Notes: generated from the letters alone by a model not told the origin. A stretch of 64,000 bases of DNA from Acinetobacter sp. S54 (GCF_016624945.1 NZ_JACVUI010000012.1:19444-83443); one strand, 5' to 3'. Positions 9,366-19,211 are shown, counted from the stretch's first letter. Made by a program: numbers and translations.

Positions 9366-10631
9366 TTATTGGCGGATTTGCCCGTCACCAAATACGATCC
9401 ATTTTTGAGAAGTTAAGCCTTCTAAGCCCACAGGGCCACGTGCATGGATTTTATCGGTGGAGATACCAATTTCTGCACCCAGACCATATTCAAAACCATC
9501 GGCAAAACGGGTAGATGCATTGATCATGACTGAGCTGGAGTCCACTTCTGCCAGAAATTTACGAACTAGAGAATAATTTTCAGTAATAATCGCATCTGTA
9601 TGGTGTGACCCATATTTATTGATGTGTTCAATCGCTTCATCAATCCCTGAAACCACTTTAATGGCAAGAATGGGGGCTAAATATTCCGTATACCAGTCTT
9701 CTTCTGTCGCTACTTTCACATTTTCACCGAGTATACGGCGTGTCTCTGCGCAGCCACGCAGCTCCACATGTTTTTCTGCATAGAGTTCTGCAATGCGTGG
9801 TAAAAATTCCTCGGCAATGTTTTCATCGACCAATAGCGTTTCCATCGCGTTACAAACACCATAACGGTGAGTTTTAGCATTTAGAGCAATTGGCAGTGCT
9901 TTATGTAAATCTGCTTCTGCTTCAACAAAAACGTGACAATTTCCGTCAAGATGTTTGATTACAGGAATACGTGCTTCATGGGTAATCCGTTCAATCAAGC
10001 CTTTGCCACCCCGTGGAATAATCACATCCACATATTCAGTCATGGTAATTAATTGACCAACTGCGGCACGATCAGATGTTGCAATCACTTGAACCGCATG
10101 TTCAGATAAGCCTGCTTTTTTTAGCCCATGTTGAATTGCTTCTGCAATTGCCTTATTTGATTCAAGCGCTTCTGAGCCACCACGTAAAATAATAGCATTA
10201 CCAGATTTCAGTGCCAGAGATGCTGCTTCAAGTGTCACATTGGGACGTGATTCATAAATCATTCCGACCACACCCAAAGGAACTCGCATTTTACCAAGTT
10301 GAATACCAGTTGGGCGGTAAGACATATCGGTAATTTCACCAATAGGATCCTTGAGGGCAATTACATCTTTTAAGCCTTGTAACATACCTTTAAAGCGCGC
10401 GGGGGTAAGTTCTAAACGATCAAGTAGGGCACAATCCAAGTTGTTTTCATGCGCTTTTTGCATGTCGATCACATTGGCCGCTAAAATTTGCGGTTGACGA
10501 TCTTCAAGTGCTGTAAAAATGGCGGAAAGCGCATTGTTTTTGACTAGGGTTGATGCACTGGCAAGCAGACGTGAAGCCTGACGCGCATGTTGACCCACTG
10601 TTTGCATATATTGTTCAATTGAATCGTGCAT
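9366..10631 (-). CDS. proA: Gamma-glutamyl phosphate reductase
   Basis: 421 residues, standard length for ProA, the NADPH-dependent reductase giving glutamate-5-semialdehyde in proline biosynthesis. The aldehyde-dehydrogenase-superfamily fold is shown by [21 protein letters not shown] (about residue 118), the [10 protein letters not shown] segment, [12 protein letters not shown], and [15 protein letters not shown], which holds the catalytic cysteine. The C-terminal region has [24 protein letters not shown]. No proB lies nearby, so the pathway genes are scattered. It is a single-gene transcript with its own terminator. Confidence 0.96.
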   Translation of the reverse strand: MHDSIEQYMQTVGQHARQASRLLASASTLVKNNALSAIFTALEDRQPQILAANVIDMQKAHENNLDCALLDRLELTPARFKGMLQGLKDVIALKDPIGEITDMSYRPTGIQLGKMRVPLGVVGMIYESRPNVTLEAASLALKSGNAIILRGGSEALESNKAIAEAIQHGLKKAGLSEHAVQVIATSDRAAVGQLITMTEYVDVIIPRGGKGLIERITHEARIPVIKHLDGNCHVFVEAEADLHKALPIALNAKTHRYGVCNAMETLLVDENIAEEFLPRIAELYAEKHVELRGCAETRRILGENVKVATEEDWYTEYLAPILAIKVVSGIDEAIEHINKYGSHHTDAIITENYSLVRKFLAEVDSSSVMINASTRFADGFEYGLGAEIGISTDKIHARGPVGLEGLTSQKWIVFGDGQIRQ

Positions 10632-10973
10632 AGCAGTCTTTGATCGTTTAAAAATCTATGAGAGTATTATGCATAGTAACAGGCTATGGCTAGATTGGTA
10701 TAGTCATCATCAGGCTGGAACTTTGAGCAAATTAATTATTTTATAAAAAAATGTGACATGTTTACTGTGCTCATTCATATTTTGAAACTTGAAAAAATCA
10801 CGAAACTAGATGAGCGGTTATGAAACGGGTTGCTTAAAAAAGTCACATCTGTATAGAATGAAACAATAAGGCTATTGACGTTATACAAAAATATTGAGTA
10901 AGGATACATAGCCGTTGTGTCGCATGGAACGGAGCTTGCATAGATAAAAAACAACGCAGGCAGGAGGCAGGAA
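10632..10973. other. Divergent promoter region proA / hydrolase-PilZ gene
   Basis: 342 bases of AT-rich DNA between two divergently transcribed genes. A TTGACG hexamer at 10874-10879 could be a -35 element for the plus-strand hydrolase, but no convincing -10 follows at normal spacing. A short minus-strand frame here has no ribosome-binding site or coding character. No repeats or structured element were seen. Confidence 0.4.
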
Positions 10974-12308
10974 ATGAATTCCATTATCCAGATGGACGCG
11001 GATCTTCACCAAGCAGGTTCACCTTTTGGTTTCTTTGATCTTTATCATAAAGATATTTTTAAACAATCTGCTCGCGAAACGTGGATTGATGGATGGAAAG
11101 TTGAGTACATGGCCATGGCTGATGTACGCACAATTCATCAAACGCCCATTGTGATTGTGGGTGGTGCTTTTCAAAATTTTAATTCTTATAAATACTGTGT
11201 AGAGCAACTTTTTGCTTGTGGGCCCGTCATTTTAATTGATTTACCTTCGATGGGAGCTAATCAACAAATCACTAATCGTGATACGGCTGTTTCTGCGGGA
11301 ACACTTGAGCTGTCAGACTTATCTAGAATGTTGGGTGAGTGGCTGGATATTGTGGGGATTTCCAAAGTCTCTATGATGGGAATGTCACTTGGCTCAGTTG
11401 TCGCCTCTTCATTTGCTCATCAGCGACCTGAACTGGTTGATCGTATGGTGCTGATGGGAGTCATGCAAAAGACGCGTAAAAGCTGGCGTATGATTCTGGA
11501 AGAGTCACTTAAGTTGATGCAAGAAGATCGGATGGAGGAATTTGGTCAAGCGGTGATTTTATATTTGGTGAATCATGCCAAAATGGATAAAACCCGTATG
11601 TCACCGACAGCCAGACGTTTGTTTTTCCGCCAAATGGCTGAATTTACCAAAACTGAACGTTTGCGTTATGAGATCAATTGTAATCGTCTATTGCGTTTAA
11701 AAGATGTACCAATTCCACAATGCAAAACTTTAGTGGCTGCAGGTCAGTACGATAGTTTTACTTTGCCTTTTGAAAATGCCAATTTTGCTTTGCAATGTCC
11801 TGATATGCAGTTCGCGTTGATTGCCAATGCCGACCACGTACCCCAACTGCAACGCCGTAAAGAAACCATGCACTTGTTTGCAACGTATTTAAATGGTGAG
11901 TCCATTCACGCTTTGGATGGGATTATTCCAATGACACGTGAACAAATAAAAAATATGGATCGTCGTGGAGAAGAGCGTATAGAGGTTATGCAGCCACATA
12001 CTCAACTGACGCATCGTTACTTGTCAGAACAGTTTAATGTGACAATTAGCGACTTAAGCTTCTTTGGGGTATTACTACAACTTGATCAGCCAAGTGAAGC
12101 CCAACGTGTTGAAGGTTATCCACGAGACTTGGCTTTACATTTAGAAGATGAAGAGGGTGTATTTAGTATCGAATGTCTGATTTTTCAGGTTGATACATCA
12201 GGAGTGAGAGCGATCTTTAAGCATGGCAGTTTTGCTGTCGCTGATCGTTTGCTGCGCTATGTTGCGCGGCAAAAAGAACATCAACTTCAGTACGCTGAGG
12301 TGGTGTAA
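10974..12308 (+). CDS. Alpha/beta hydrolase fused to a PilZ (c-di-GMP-binding) domain
   Basis: 444 residues in two parts. Residues about 40-305 are an alpha/beta hydrolase: nucleophile elbow GMSLG with Ser138, acid Asp260 (AAGQYDSF) and His288 (NADHVP). The plan resembles RhlA/PHA-type acyl transfer hydrolases more than lipases. Residues about 325-440 carry the two PilZ signature motifs, RxxxR at 331-335 (RGEER) and DxSxxG at 360-365 (DLSFFG), spaced as in c-di-GMP receptors. No signal peptide or membrane helix. A strong AGGAGG-type site precedes the ATG. The inferred role is an acyl hydrolase or transferase gated by c-di-GMP; the substrate is unknown. Confidence 0.75.
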   Translation: MNSIIQMDADLHQAGSPFGFFDLYHKDIFKQSARETWIDGWKVEYMAMADVRTIHQTPIVIVGGAFQNFNSYKYCVEQLFACGPVILIDLPSMGANQQITNRDTAVSAGTLELSDLSRMLGEWLDIVGISKVSMMGMSLGSVVASSFAHQRPELVDRMVLMGVMQKTRKSWRMILEESLKLMQEDRMEEFGQAVILYLVNHAKMDKTRMSPTARRLFFRQMAEFTKTERLRYEINCNRLLRLKDVPIPQCKTLVAAGQYDSFTLPFENANFALQCPDMQFALIANADHVPQLQRRKETMHLFATYLNGESIHALDGIIPMTREQIKNMDRRGEERIEVMQPHTQLTHRYLSEQFNVTISDLSFFGVLLQLDQPSEAQRVEGYPRDLALHLEDEEGVFSIECLIFQVDTSGVRAIFKHGSFAVADRLLRYVARQKEHQLQYAEVV

Positions 12309-12360
12309 CGCGAATAGGGGTATCTAAGAAGCCATATCTTGCCGCGTTATTTTGGGGATA

Positions 12361-12390
12361 AAAAACAGCGTTTTTGACGCTGTTTTTTAT
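12361..12390 (+). terminator. Terminator after the hydrolase-PilZ gene
   Basis: Stem AAAAACAGCGT / ACGCTGTTTTT with a short T-rich loop and a T tract. It ends the upstream plus-strand transcript. Confidence 0.8.
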
Positions 12391-12406
12391 TGGAAAGATG
12401 GAGGGT

Positions 12407-12428
12407 AAAACAGCATTTTTAATGCTGA
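12407..12428 (-). terminator. Terminator overlapping the 3' end of the LCM-type methyltransferase gene
   Basis: Stem CAGCATT / AATGCTG; read on the minus strand it is followed by TTTT. It overlaps the stop codon of the convergent methyltransferase gene. Confidence 0.55.
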
Positions 12429-13276
12429 TTTTTATTGCTGGCATGAATTGTCCAGACTAAATCGCCTAAATGCTCATCAGCATGAGGTTGGTGGGTGCTT
12501 TCAGAGTCAAAATAACTTTTTGGCTGTGTCACTTCTACATCATTGAAGCCATTATCTGCAAAGAATTTCTCTACATCCGCTGGTGTGGTAAAGTGAAAGC
12601 TAAAAGCGCTACGTGACATCCATTTTAGAAGTTTACTGCTACTCCAGATAATATTTGCCAGTTTATTTTTGACAGGTTCAGGGTATAAGTCCGTGAGATA
12701 ATGGAGTTCTTGAAACTGATTCCCATATTGAGCAATTGATTGTACTAATTGAGCTAGTAAAGGTTTCTCAAAATAATTAATCAGTCCTTCACTAATCACT
12801 ACCAAAGGAAAGGAGGGATTAAATAAATCAAAGGCCTGTTTAAATTCTTCGGTAAATAAATCAACGGATAGCATTTCGGGTGCATTGGTTTCGATTTGTT
12901 GCAATGCAGCCTGCTTGGTTTGAGCCATATCCGGTAAGTCTAGCTCACGATAGATAATCTTAGGGTAATGTTGTCTAAACCACCAGCCTCGTGGTGAAAG
13001 ACCACTGGCAATTTCTAATACCTGTAACTGAGGGTGTTGTTCAATTAGCGTTTTGAGCTGATCATCCAGTAAAGTATGCCGCTGTTTCAGAGTGCTGCGC
13101 ATACTGCCACCAACATATTTTTCTGCCCAACTTTCCAGCGGATGGACAAGCGCGGCTAAAGACTTTCCTTTCTTTGTCGCAAATGCTTGATGGGAGATCC
13201 CCATTTGATACCAGATATAACCTGTGTAGTGGGCTGTAAAAGAGATATGTCGATGTTTTGAAAGGGGTTGGGTCAT
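12419..13276 (-). CDS. LCM/TcmP-type SAM-dependent methyltransferase
   Basis: 285-residue cytosolic protein of the leucine-carboxyl-methyltransferase-like family (O-methyltransferases including polyketide TcmP-type enzymes). An N-terminal segment SFTAHYTGYIWYQMG is typical of these proteins. LQVLEIASGLSPRGWWF (about residue 83) is the SAM-binding strand-loop, followed by the acidic YRELDLPDM strand and VVISEGLINYFEKP, the conserved region IV. The substrate is not evident from the sequence or the neighbours (hydrolase-PilZ gene convergent, nagZ on the same strand 107 bases upstream). Confidence 0.8.
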   Translation of the reverse strand: MTQPLSKHRHISFTAHYTGYIWYQMGISHQAFATKKGKSLAALVHPLESWAEKYVGGSMRSTLKQRHTLLDDQLKTLIEQHPQLQVLEIASGLSPRGWWFRQHYPKIIYRELDLPDMAQTKQAALQQIETNAPEMLSVDLFTEEFKQAFDLFNPSFPLVVISEGLINYFEKPLLAQLVQSIAQYGNQFQELHYLTDLYPEPVKNKLANIIWSSSKLLKWMSRSAFSFHFTTPADVEKFFADNGFNDVEVTQPKSYFDSESTHQPHADEHLGDLVWTIHASNKNQH

Positions 13277-13383
13277 ATTCCTGAGCCTATTATTTTATTT
13301 ATCATCCATGTTTGATTTTAGACATCATGAATATACCCGTATAGTCATGATGTAAAAGTGACTTTATTATAACCTTCAATACT

Positions 13384-14403
13384 TTAAAAGCTATCTTTGA
13401 ATTTCTCAATCTGCATTTTATGAGACTGCCAGATAGATCCTAACGAAAGTTGACTTCCTATTTCTAACTCAGGAATCTTACCTCGCATACGCTCTAAGCG
13501 TTCCTGATTTGGTAAAGCCAGATGTTTAATTGCATCTAGGGCTATACAAGCCGATGAACGGTCATTACATACTAGACCCATATCACAGCCTGCTGAGAGC
13601 GCAGCCTGTAAACGTGCATCTGCTCCTCCAGCAACACAGGCCGCTTGCATGCTCAGGTCATCAGAGAACAATACCCCATCAAAATCTAATTGCTTACGCA
13701 AGATTTCTTGAATCCAGAATGGAGAAAAACCTGCTGGGTTCGGGTCAACCTGTTCATAAATTACATGCGCAGGCATCAATGCGTCCAGTTGCGGCATCAA
13801 CTGGATAAAGGTTTGCATATCTTTTTGATAAATATCATCATAACTACGTGAATCAACAGCCGCGGCAACATGAGAATCCGCTTGTACTGAACCGTGACCA
13901 GGGAAGTGCTTGCCTGTAGTTGCCATACCAGCGTGTTGCATCCCTTTCATAAATGCAGCTGCTAATGGCACGATATCCTGTGAATTTTTGGCAAAACCAC
14001 GATCACCGATTACATCACTGATATCATTAATGTCTAAAACAGGAGCAAAACTAAAATCAATGCCTACTGCTAAAACTTCGGTTGCCATTAACCAACCGCA
14101 TTGTTGTGCTAGTTGGATCGCTTGTTCTGGCTGATGTTGATATAACTCACCAAAACGTCCCATGGCTGGTAATAAAGTAAATCCTGTTCTTAAGCGCTGT
14201 ACACGACCACCTTCTTGATCGACTGCAACCAAAATATCGGGACGGATTTGACGCATGTGATCTGTTAATGCACGCACTTGCTGTGGCGATTCAATATTTC
14301 TTGCAAATAAAATCATGCCACCGACTTGCGGAGCGCGTAAGAGTTCAATATCTTCTTGTGTAAGTTCTGTGCCAGCAATGTCTAGCATCAAAGCGCCGAT
14401 CAT
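13384..14403 (-). CDS. nagZ: Beta-N-acetylhexosaminidase
   Basis: 339 residues from the ATG at 14401-14403, giving MIGALMLDIAGTEL, the family's N-terminus; an upstream TTG would add 11 unrelated residues. GH3 hexosaminidase of the cytosol that removes GlcNAc from anhydromuropeptides during peptidoglycan recycling. Visible signatures are VDQEGGRVQRL, the flexible loop KHFPGHG (165-171, with the catalytic His) and FSDDLSM with the nucleophile Asp248. In many Gram-negatives its product controls AmpC induction. It is a single gene, divergently transcribed from the tail-specific protease. Confidence 0.95.
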   Translation of the reverse strand: MIGALMLDIAGTELTQEDIELLRAPQVGGMILFARNIESPQQVRALTDHMRQIRPDILVAVDQEGGRVQRLRTGFTLLPAMGRFGELYQHQPEQAIQLAQQCGWLMATEVLAVGIDFSFAPVLDINDISDVIGDRGFAKNSQDIVPLAAAFMKGMQHAGMATTGKHFPGHGSVQADSHVAAAVDSRSYDDIYQKDMQTFIQLMPQLDALMPAHVIYEQVDPNPAGFSPFWIQEILRKQLDFDGVLFSDDLSMQAACVAGGADARLQAALSAGCDMGLVCNDRSSACIALDAIKHLALPNQERLERMRGKIPELEIGSQLSLGSIWQSHKMQIEKFKDSF

Positions 14404-14597
14404 AAAGGTTGCTCGTCTAATTTCTGGATAAAACAATAGCTGAATTTTGCAATGATTTGCTACATTCTGCCAGCATAGAATATGATAAAACTACACGACA
14501 TACACAAATTAAGTTGGGTAACATGTTGAATCTGTGACATTCGGGGTCGATGGCACAGCATGTAATATTGGAAAATCCAAGGAAGTATTAAAAATTT

Positions 14598-16790
14598 ATG
14601 AAACTTCAAATGATAGCTTGTGCAGTTGCAGTCGCGACTGGTGGATTGTTCTTCACACATGCGATAAACGAAGCAATTGCGGCAACTGATACTGCACCTG
14701 CGGCCATCTCTCAAACCATTCAACCGACTCAGGAACAAGCGCTAGTGTCTCGCCAGTTAGCGACCTTAGTAGACCGTCAGCATTATTTAAATATGCGTTT
14801 GGATGCTAATACGTCCAATCGTATTTTAGATATGTATCTGGACAGTCTAGATCCTGATCATTCCTTATTTCTGGCTTCAGAAGTTCAAGATTACAAAACA
14901 AAATATGGTTCAACGTTCGGTGCCGCGCTTAAAGCGGGTAATTTGACGGGGCCTTATGCAATTCATGATCAATATCGTAAACGTTTACGTGCTTTCTATG
15001 AGTACATGTTGTCTGAATTGAAAAAACCACAAAACTTGCATCAGCCTAATGTCTTTATTGACACAGATCGTGAAAAAGCAGCGTATTTTAAAAATACGGC
15101 TGAACAGCAGGATTACTGGCGTAAAATGTTGGTGTCGCAGTTAATTAACCTCACCATTAGTAAAGAAGAAGATCTGGCTAAACAAAAAGCCTTGAAAGAC
15201 AACCCAGAGTTGGCAAATGGTCAGGATTTAACGAGTCCCGAAGATTTAACGCCTGTTCAAACCCTCACAAAACGTTATACCCGTCAACTTGAGCGCATTA
15301 GTCGTGTCAAGAGTGACGATGTGCTGGACAAAACGTTGAATGCCATGATGGCAACTTACGATCCACACAGTAATTACTACCCTCCGATTGATGCAATGGA
15401 GTTAAATCGTCAAACCACTTTACAGTTAGAGGGGATTGGCGTTTCGATTCGTCCTGAACGTGGAAATGAAGACTACATTAAAATCGAAACCATCGTAGAA
15501 GGTGGCCCAGCGAGTAAATCGGGGCAGGTTAAATCTGGTGATCGCATTATTGGGGTTGCTCAAGATGGCGATAAAATGGTCGATGTGATTGGCTGGTCAA
15601 GTGCTGAAATTGTCGGGTTAATTCGTGGTAAGCGTGGCACGAAGGTTACCATTAAGTTGCTAGGGCCGGGCGCATCCATGAGTCAGGCGCGTACCGTCAG
15701 TCTGGTACGTGATGTGATTCAGGAAGAAGATGCCGGCGTGCGTTCACGTACTATTGACATTATGCGTGATGGTAAAAAACATACATTTGGTGTGATTGAA
15801 ATCCCGTCATTTTATTTAAACTATCGTGCGCGCCGTGCGGGAACGGAGTATCGTTCGGTTTCTGAAGATACCAATAATGCCTTGAAGTCACTTTCTGCTA
15901 AAAATGTTGATGGTATTCTTATTGACTTGCGTAACAACCCAGGTGGTTCACTTGAAGAAGTGGCACGTATGTTGGGGCAAGTGATTAAATCAGGGCCAGT
16001 GGTACAAATTCGTGACGGTAATGGCAATGTGAGCGTATTTGAAGATAATGATGGCGGCGCTCAGACTTATGCGGGTCCACTCGCAATTTTGGTGAATCTA
16101 GCTTCTGCTTCTGCCAGTGAAATCTACTCAGCCGCGATTCAGGATTATGAACGTGGTATTGTGATTGGTAGTACCACGACGGGCAAGGGAACGGCGCAGG
16201 TTCAATTAGATACACTGGCTCATGGTCAGGCAACATTGACCCAACGTAAATTCTATCGTATTACTGGTGGAAGTACCCAAAATAAAGGGGTGATTCCAGA
16301 CATTAAACTGGTCGATATTTATGATGAAGAGTTTGGCGAACGTAAGGCTAAAAATGCGTTGAAATGGGATACTATTCCAACTGCACCATTTAAGCGTGAA
16401 GGTTCGATTCAGCCTTATGTTGAAAAGTTGTCTCAGGAATCAAAAGTTCGCGTTGCGGTCGATCCACAATTCAAATATCTTGAAGCACGCCGTGCCATTG
16501 CTGATGAAACCAAAGATCAAAAGCGTATCGTCTTAGATATTGATCAACGTAAGGCAGAAATTTTAAGACTGGAAAAACAAACATTAGATGCTGAAAATCA
16601 GCGCCGTGCAGCAACAGGCCTAAAACCATTTAGTAATTGGGAAAGTTATCAGGCTTCTTTAGATGCATTGAGCGAATCTCGTGCCAAAATGAAGATTAAT
16701 GCGCGTCCGCCTTTGCCTGAGGAAGAAACCTTTGTAAATGAAGCGGCAAATGTATTGCTGGATTATGCCAAATTGCAAAATCATCCATAA
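14598..16790 (+). CDS. prc: Carboxy-terminal processing (tail-specific) protease
   Basis: 730-residue periplasmic serine protease of family S41. It has a signal peptide (residues 1-29, ending near AIAA), an N-terminal helical domain, a PDZ domain at about 270-355 (LEGIGVSIRPE then GGPASKSGQVKSGDRIIGV) and the protease core. The catalytic dyad is Ser505 (SASASEIYSAA) and Lys530 (TTTGKGTAQ), 25 residues apart as expected. A C-terminal DUF3340 helical region follows. In Gram-negatives Prc degrades tagged periplasmic proteins and trims peptidoglycan hydrolases and FtsI. It has its own terminator. Alternative naming: ctp or tsp. Confidence 0.95.
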   Translation: MKLQMIACAVAVATGGLFFTHAINEAIAATDTAPAAISQTIQPTQEQALVSRQLATLVDRQHYLNMRLDANTSNRILDMYLDSLDPDHSLFLASEVQDYKTKYGSTFGAALKAGNLTGPYAIHDQYRKRLRAFYEYMLSELKKPQNLHQPNVFIDTDREKAAYFKNTAEQQDYWRKMLVSQLINLTISKEEDLAKQKALKDNPELANGQDLTSPEDLTPVQTLTKRYTRQLERISRVKSDDVLDKTLNAMMATYDPHSNYYPPIDAMELNRQTTLQLEGIGVSIRPERGNEDYIKIETIVEGGPASKSGQVKSGDRIIGVAQDGDKMVDVIGWSSAEIVGLIRGKRGTKVTIKLLGPGASMSQARTVSLVRDVIQEEDAGVRSRTIDIMRDGKKHTFGVIEIPSFYLNYRARRAGTEYRSVSEDTNNALKSLSAKNVDGILIDLRNNPGGSLEEVARMLGQVIKSGPVVQIRDGNGNVSVFEDNDGGAQTYAGPLAILVNLASASASEIYSAAIQDYERGIVIGSTTTGKGTAQVQLDTLAHGQATLTQRKFYRITGGSTQNKGVIPDIKLVDIYDEEFGERKAKNALKWDTIPTAPFKREGSIQPYVEKLSQESKVRVAVDPQFKYLEARRAIADETKDQKRIVLDIDQRKAEILRLEKQTLDAENQRRAATGLKPFSNWESYQASLDALSESRAKMKINARPPLPEEETFVNEAANVLLDYAKLQNHP

Positions 16791-16812
16791 TGCTTAAGCA
16801 AGTTGAATAAAT

Positions 16813-16846
16813 AAAAAGAGCATATTTCGATATGCTCTTTTTTTTC
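16813..16846 (+). terminator. Terminator after prc
   Basis: Twelve-base stem AAAAAGAGCATA / TATGCTCTTTTT with a 6-base loop, followed by further T residues. Very strong intrinsic terminator. Confidence 0.88.
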
Positions 16847-16908
16847 TGTCAAAAAACTGTCATCCCATTATCATCAAAATGTCAAAACAGCTGTCTAATA
16901 TTTGAGCT

Positions 16909-18213
16909 ATGAAAATAAATCAAATGGATAGTTGTATGCAAGGTTCATTCGCTACAACGCTGCTAAAACAAGAAAATTTCCCTGAAAATTTTAAATTCTA
17001 CTTTAAAAACAGACATACAAAAATTAGACAGGATTGGCATGAACTAGATAAGTTGGTACGTCCTAAACTCAAAATTGCTATTGTCACTGAGACATGGCCA
17101 CCTGAAATTAATGGAGTGGCACTATCTTTACTGCAATTGTGTAAGGGTTTACAGCAGCAGGGACATAAAATTTTACTGGTACGACCACAGCAACGCCTGA
17201 AGTGTGAAGAATTTTCACCTAATAAAGAATGTCTAGTGATATCACAAACCCTACCTAAATATCCTGGCTTACAATTTGGTTGGCCTCAATATGTAAAAGT
17301 GAGTAAGGCTTTTGCTACATTCTCGCCAGATGTAGTACATATTGTGACAGAGGGGCCGTTGGGACTAACAGCACTGCATGCAGCCAGAGCCCGAAATATT
17401 CCCGTGTCTAGTGGCTTTCATTCTCCTTTTCAGGATTTTAGCCGATTCTTTGATCTCGCATTTTTGCTCAAACCGATTCAGGGCTATTTACGCTGGTTTC
17501 ACAACAGTACGGATATGACTTGTGTACCCAGTAAGGATACTGAAAAAGCCTTACGTGGTTTTGGCATTACCTGTCCATTAAGTATCGTAGGACGTGGGGT
17601 CGATACAGAAAGGTTTTCACCGCAATATCGCTGTCAGAAATTACGAGCAAGTTGGGATGCCTCTGGTGATACAACTGTTATGTTGTATGTTGGACGTTTG
17701 TCTCCTGAGAAAGAAATTGAGTTATTAATTCAAAGTTATGCCAGTATACAGCGTATGCTGCATCGTAAATTTAAACTGGTGATTGTAGGTGATGGGCCTG
17801 ATCGTATGCGTTTAAAACAATTAGCAGAAAATTGTGAGGTTATTTTTACAGGAAGTTTAACTGGCAAGAATCTTGCAACTGCTTATGCAAGTGCTGATGT
17901 TTTTGTATTTGCAAGTCAGGTCGAAACCTTTGGTAATGTTGTACTGGAAGCTATGGCGAGTGGTTTGCCTGTGGTTGCTTATGATTATGCTTGTGCTAGT
18001 CAGTATGTTGAGCATGGGATCAGTGGCTGGTTAAGTCCGTTAGGTCAAGTAAATGCATTTATTCAGGCTTTATACCAGCTACCGGCACGACAGCAGCTAA
18101 AGCAGATGGGAATACATGCACTTCAGCATGTTCGGCAAAGTGGTTGGCAACAACCTGTATATCAAATGGAACAAGCCTTATATCAGGTCGTTAAAGAGTT
18201 CTACCGGGTATAA
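16909..18213 (+). CDS. Family 4 glycosyltransferase
   Basis: 434-residue GT-B glycosyltransferase. The N-terminal Rossmann half begins at about residue 54 (KIAIVTETWPPEINGVALS) after a 50-residue leader with no membrane helix. The C-terminal donor-binding half has MLYVGRLSPEKEIELLI and the EX7E retaining motif in VETFGNVVLEAMASGLPVV. It resembles the PimB/MgtA-like alpha-mannosyl or glucosyl transferases acting on membrane lipids. It lies 29 bases upstream of a PAP2 phosphatase, so the pair probably modifies a lipid-linked glycan or phospholipid. Donor and acceptor cannot be read from the sequence. Confidence 0.85.
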   Translation: MKINQMDSCMQGSFATTLLKQENFPENFKFYFKNRHTKIRQDWHELDKLVRPKLKIAIVTETWPPEINGVALSLLQLCKGLQQQGHKILLVRPQQRLKCEEFSPNKECLVISQTLPKYPGLQFGWPQYVKVSKAFATFSPDVVHIVTEGPLGLTALHAARARNIPVSSGFHSPFQDFSRFFDLAFLLKPIQGYLRWFHNSTDMTCVPSKDTEKALRGFGITCPLSIVGRGVDTERFSPQYRCQKLRASWDASGDTTVMLYVGRLSPEKEIELLIQSYASIQRMLHRKFKLVIVGDGPDRMRLKQLAENCEVIFTGSLTGKNLATAYASADVFVFASQVETFGNVVLEAMASGLPVVAYDYACASQYVEHGISGWLSPLGQVNAFIQALYQLPARQQLKQMGIHALQHVRQSGWQQPVYQMEQALYQVVKEFYRV

Positions 18214-18242
18214 ATCTCCGTTTAAGCGAGAGGAGTGTCACC

Positions 18243-18794
18243 ATGAATTTTAAAAACGCTAAAATTAGAATACTGGATTTGGATTTAAAAGGTTGTTTGT
18301 ATCTCAACCATTTTTCGCATTCACAGCGAATTGCCCAATTTTTTAAAATCATTAGCCGGCTCGGCGATGGTCTATTTTGGTACGTCATGCTGTTTATGGT
18401 TTGGCTATCACAAGGGCTATTTTATGGTTTACAAATCATTTACTTGTTGTTGGGTGGTTCCGTAGGCACCGGAATTTACAAATTTTTAAAACATAAAACG
18501 ACACGCCCACGCCCTTATCAGGTGCATCAAGTGATTGTGTTGGGCGAACGTCCGCTGGATCATTTTAGCTTTCCTTCAGGCCATACTTTGCATGCAGTTA
18601 TGGCAAGCATTGCGTTGGGTTATATTCAGCCTATTCTGGTGGCTATTATGCTGCCATTTACCATTTTGGTGGCTTTGTCGCGTATGGTGCTTGGTTTACA
18701 TTATCCCAGCGATGTGATCGTCGGTGCTGTTATTGGGACAGTGGTAGGTTGCGGGATTATTTTTGCAGCACCTTTAATGAGTATTCATTTATAA
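18243..18794 (+). CDS. PAP2-family membrane phosphatase
   Basis: 183-residue inner-membrane phosphatase with all three PAP2 motifs: KX6RP (Lys83 to Arg90-Pro91), PSGH (111-114, acid/base His114) and SRX5HX3D (Ser146, nucleophile His153, Asp157). Four or more hydrophobic segments surround them. Such enzymes dephosphorylate phosphatidate, phosphatidylglycerophosphate, undecaprenyl pyrophosphate or lipid A. The GAGAGGAG ribosome-binding site is strong, and the gene directly follows the GT4 gene, so it is probably co-transcribed with it. The substrate is not determined. Confidence 0.88.
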   Translation: MNFKNAKIRILDLDLKGCLYLNHFSHSQRIAQFFKIISRLGDGLFWYVMLFMVWLSQGLFYGLQIIYLLLGGSVGTGIYKFLKHKTTRPRPYQVHQVIVLGERPLDHFSFPSGHTLHAVMASIALGYIQPILVAIMLPFTILVALSRMVLGLHYPSDVIVGAVIGTVVGCGIIFAAPLMSIHL

Positions 18795-18899
18795 ATTTGA
18801 AGAAGTATCACCTCATTCATAAATCAAACAGTTCACGTGTTCGCTTCGTCTGAAATTTGCTAAAGTAGCATTCATTTGATTGAGACAACAGGACATACC

Positions 18900-19100
18900 A
18901 TGGGCTTACGCTGGACGGATACCATTGATATTGCAATTGAGCTGAGTGATGCACACCCAGATGTTGATCCACAATGGGTCCGTTTTACTGATTTACATGC
19001 ATGGATTTGTGCTTTGCCAGATTTCTCTGATGATCCTGCCAAATCGACTGAAGGGCTGCTAGAAGCCATTCAAATGGCATGGATTGACGAAGTTCGTTAA
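18900..19100 (+). CDS. iscX: IscX iron-sulfur cluster assembly protein
   Basis: 66-residue acidic protein starting MGLRWTDTIDIAIELSD, with the family's DVDPQWVRFTDLHAWI and WIDEVR end. IscX (YfhJ) is a small winged-helix protein that binds IscS and frataxin-type partners and modulates Fe-S assembly. It usually sits at the end of the isc operon, whereas here it stands alone between the PAP2 gene and ndk. An in-frame extension of eight codons upstream is possible, but ACAGGACA before this ATG supports the shorter form. Confidence 0.9.
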   Translation: MGLRWTDTIDIAIELSDAHPDVDPQWVRFTDLHAWICALPDFSDDPAKSTEGLLEAIQMAWIDEVR

Positions 19101-19161
19101 AAAATCATCGGAAATTTATAACTTTTACATATTCAAGGCTGATTATTACTGTTTACATCGG

Positions 19162-19167
19162 TATAAT
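19162..19167 (+). promoter_or_regulatory. Probable -10 element of the ndk promoter
   Basis: Consensus TATAAT followed by a GC-rich discriminator (GCGCCC), 45 bases before the ndk start. The -35 region (CTGATT at 19139-19144, 17-base spacing) is weak, so strength depends on the -10. Confidence 0.5.
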
Positions 19168-19211
19168 GCGCCCAATTTTTTACGTTTAAAATTTTAAGCG
19201 AGGAGCCACTC

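Noticed and set aside
10775..10984. Minus-strand 69-codon frame before the hydrolase-PilZ gene
   Set aside because: No ribosome-binding site, cysteine/phenylalanine-rich composition, and it covers the divergent promoter region.
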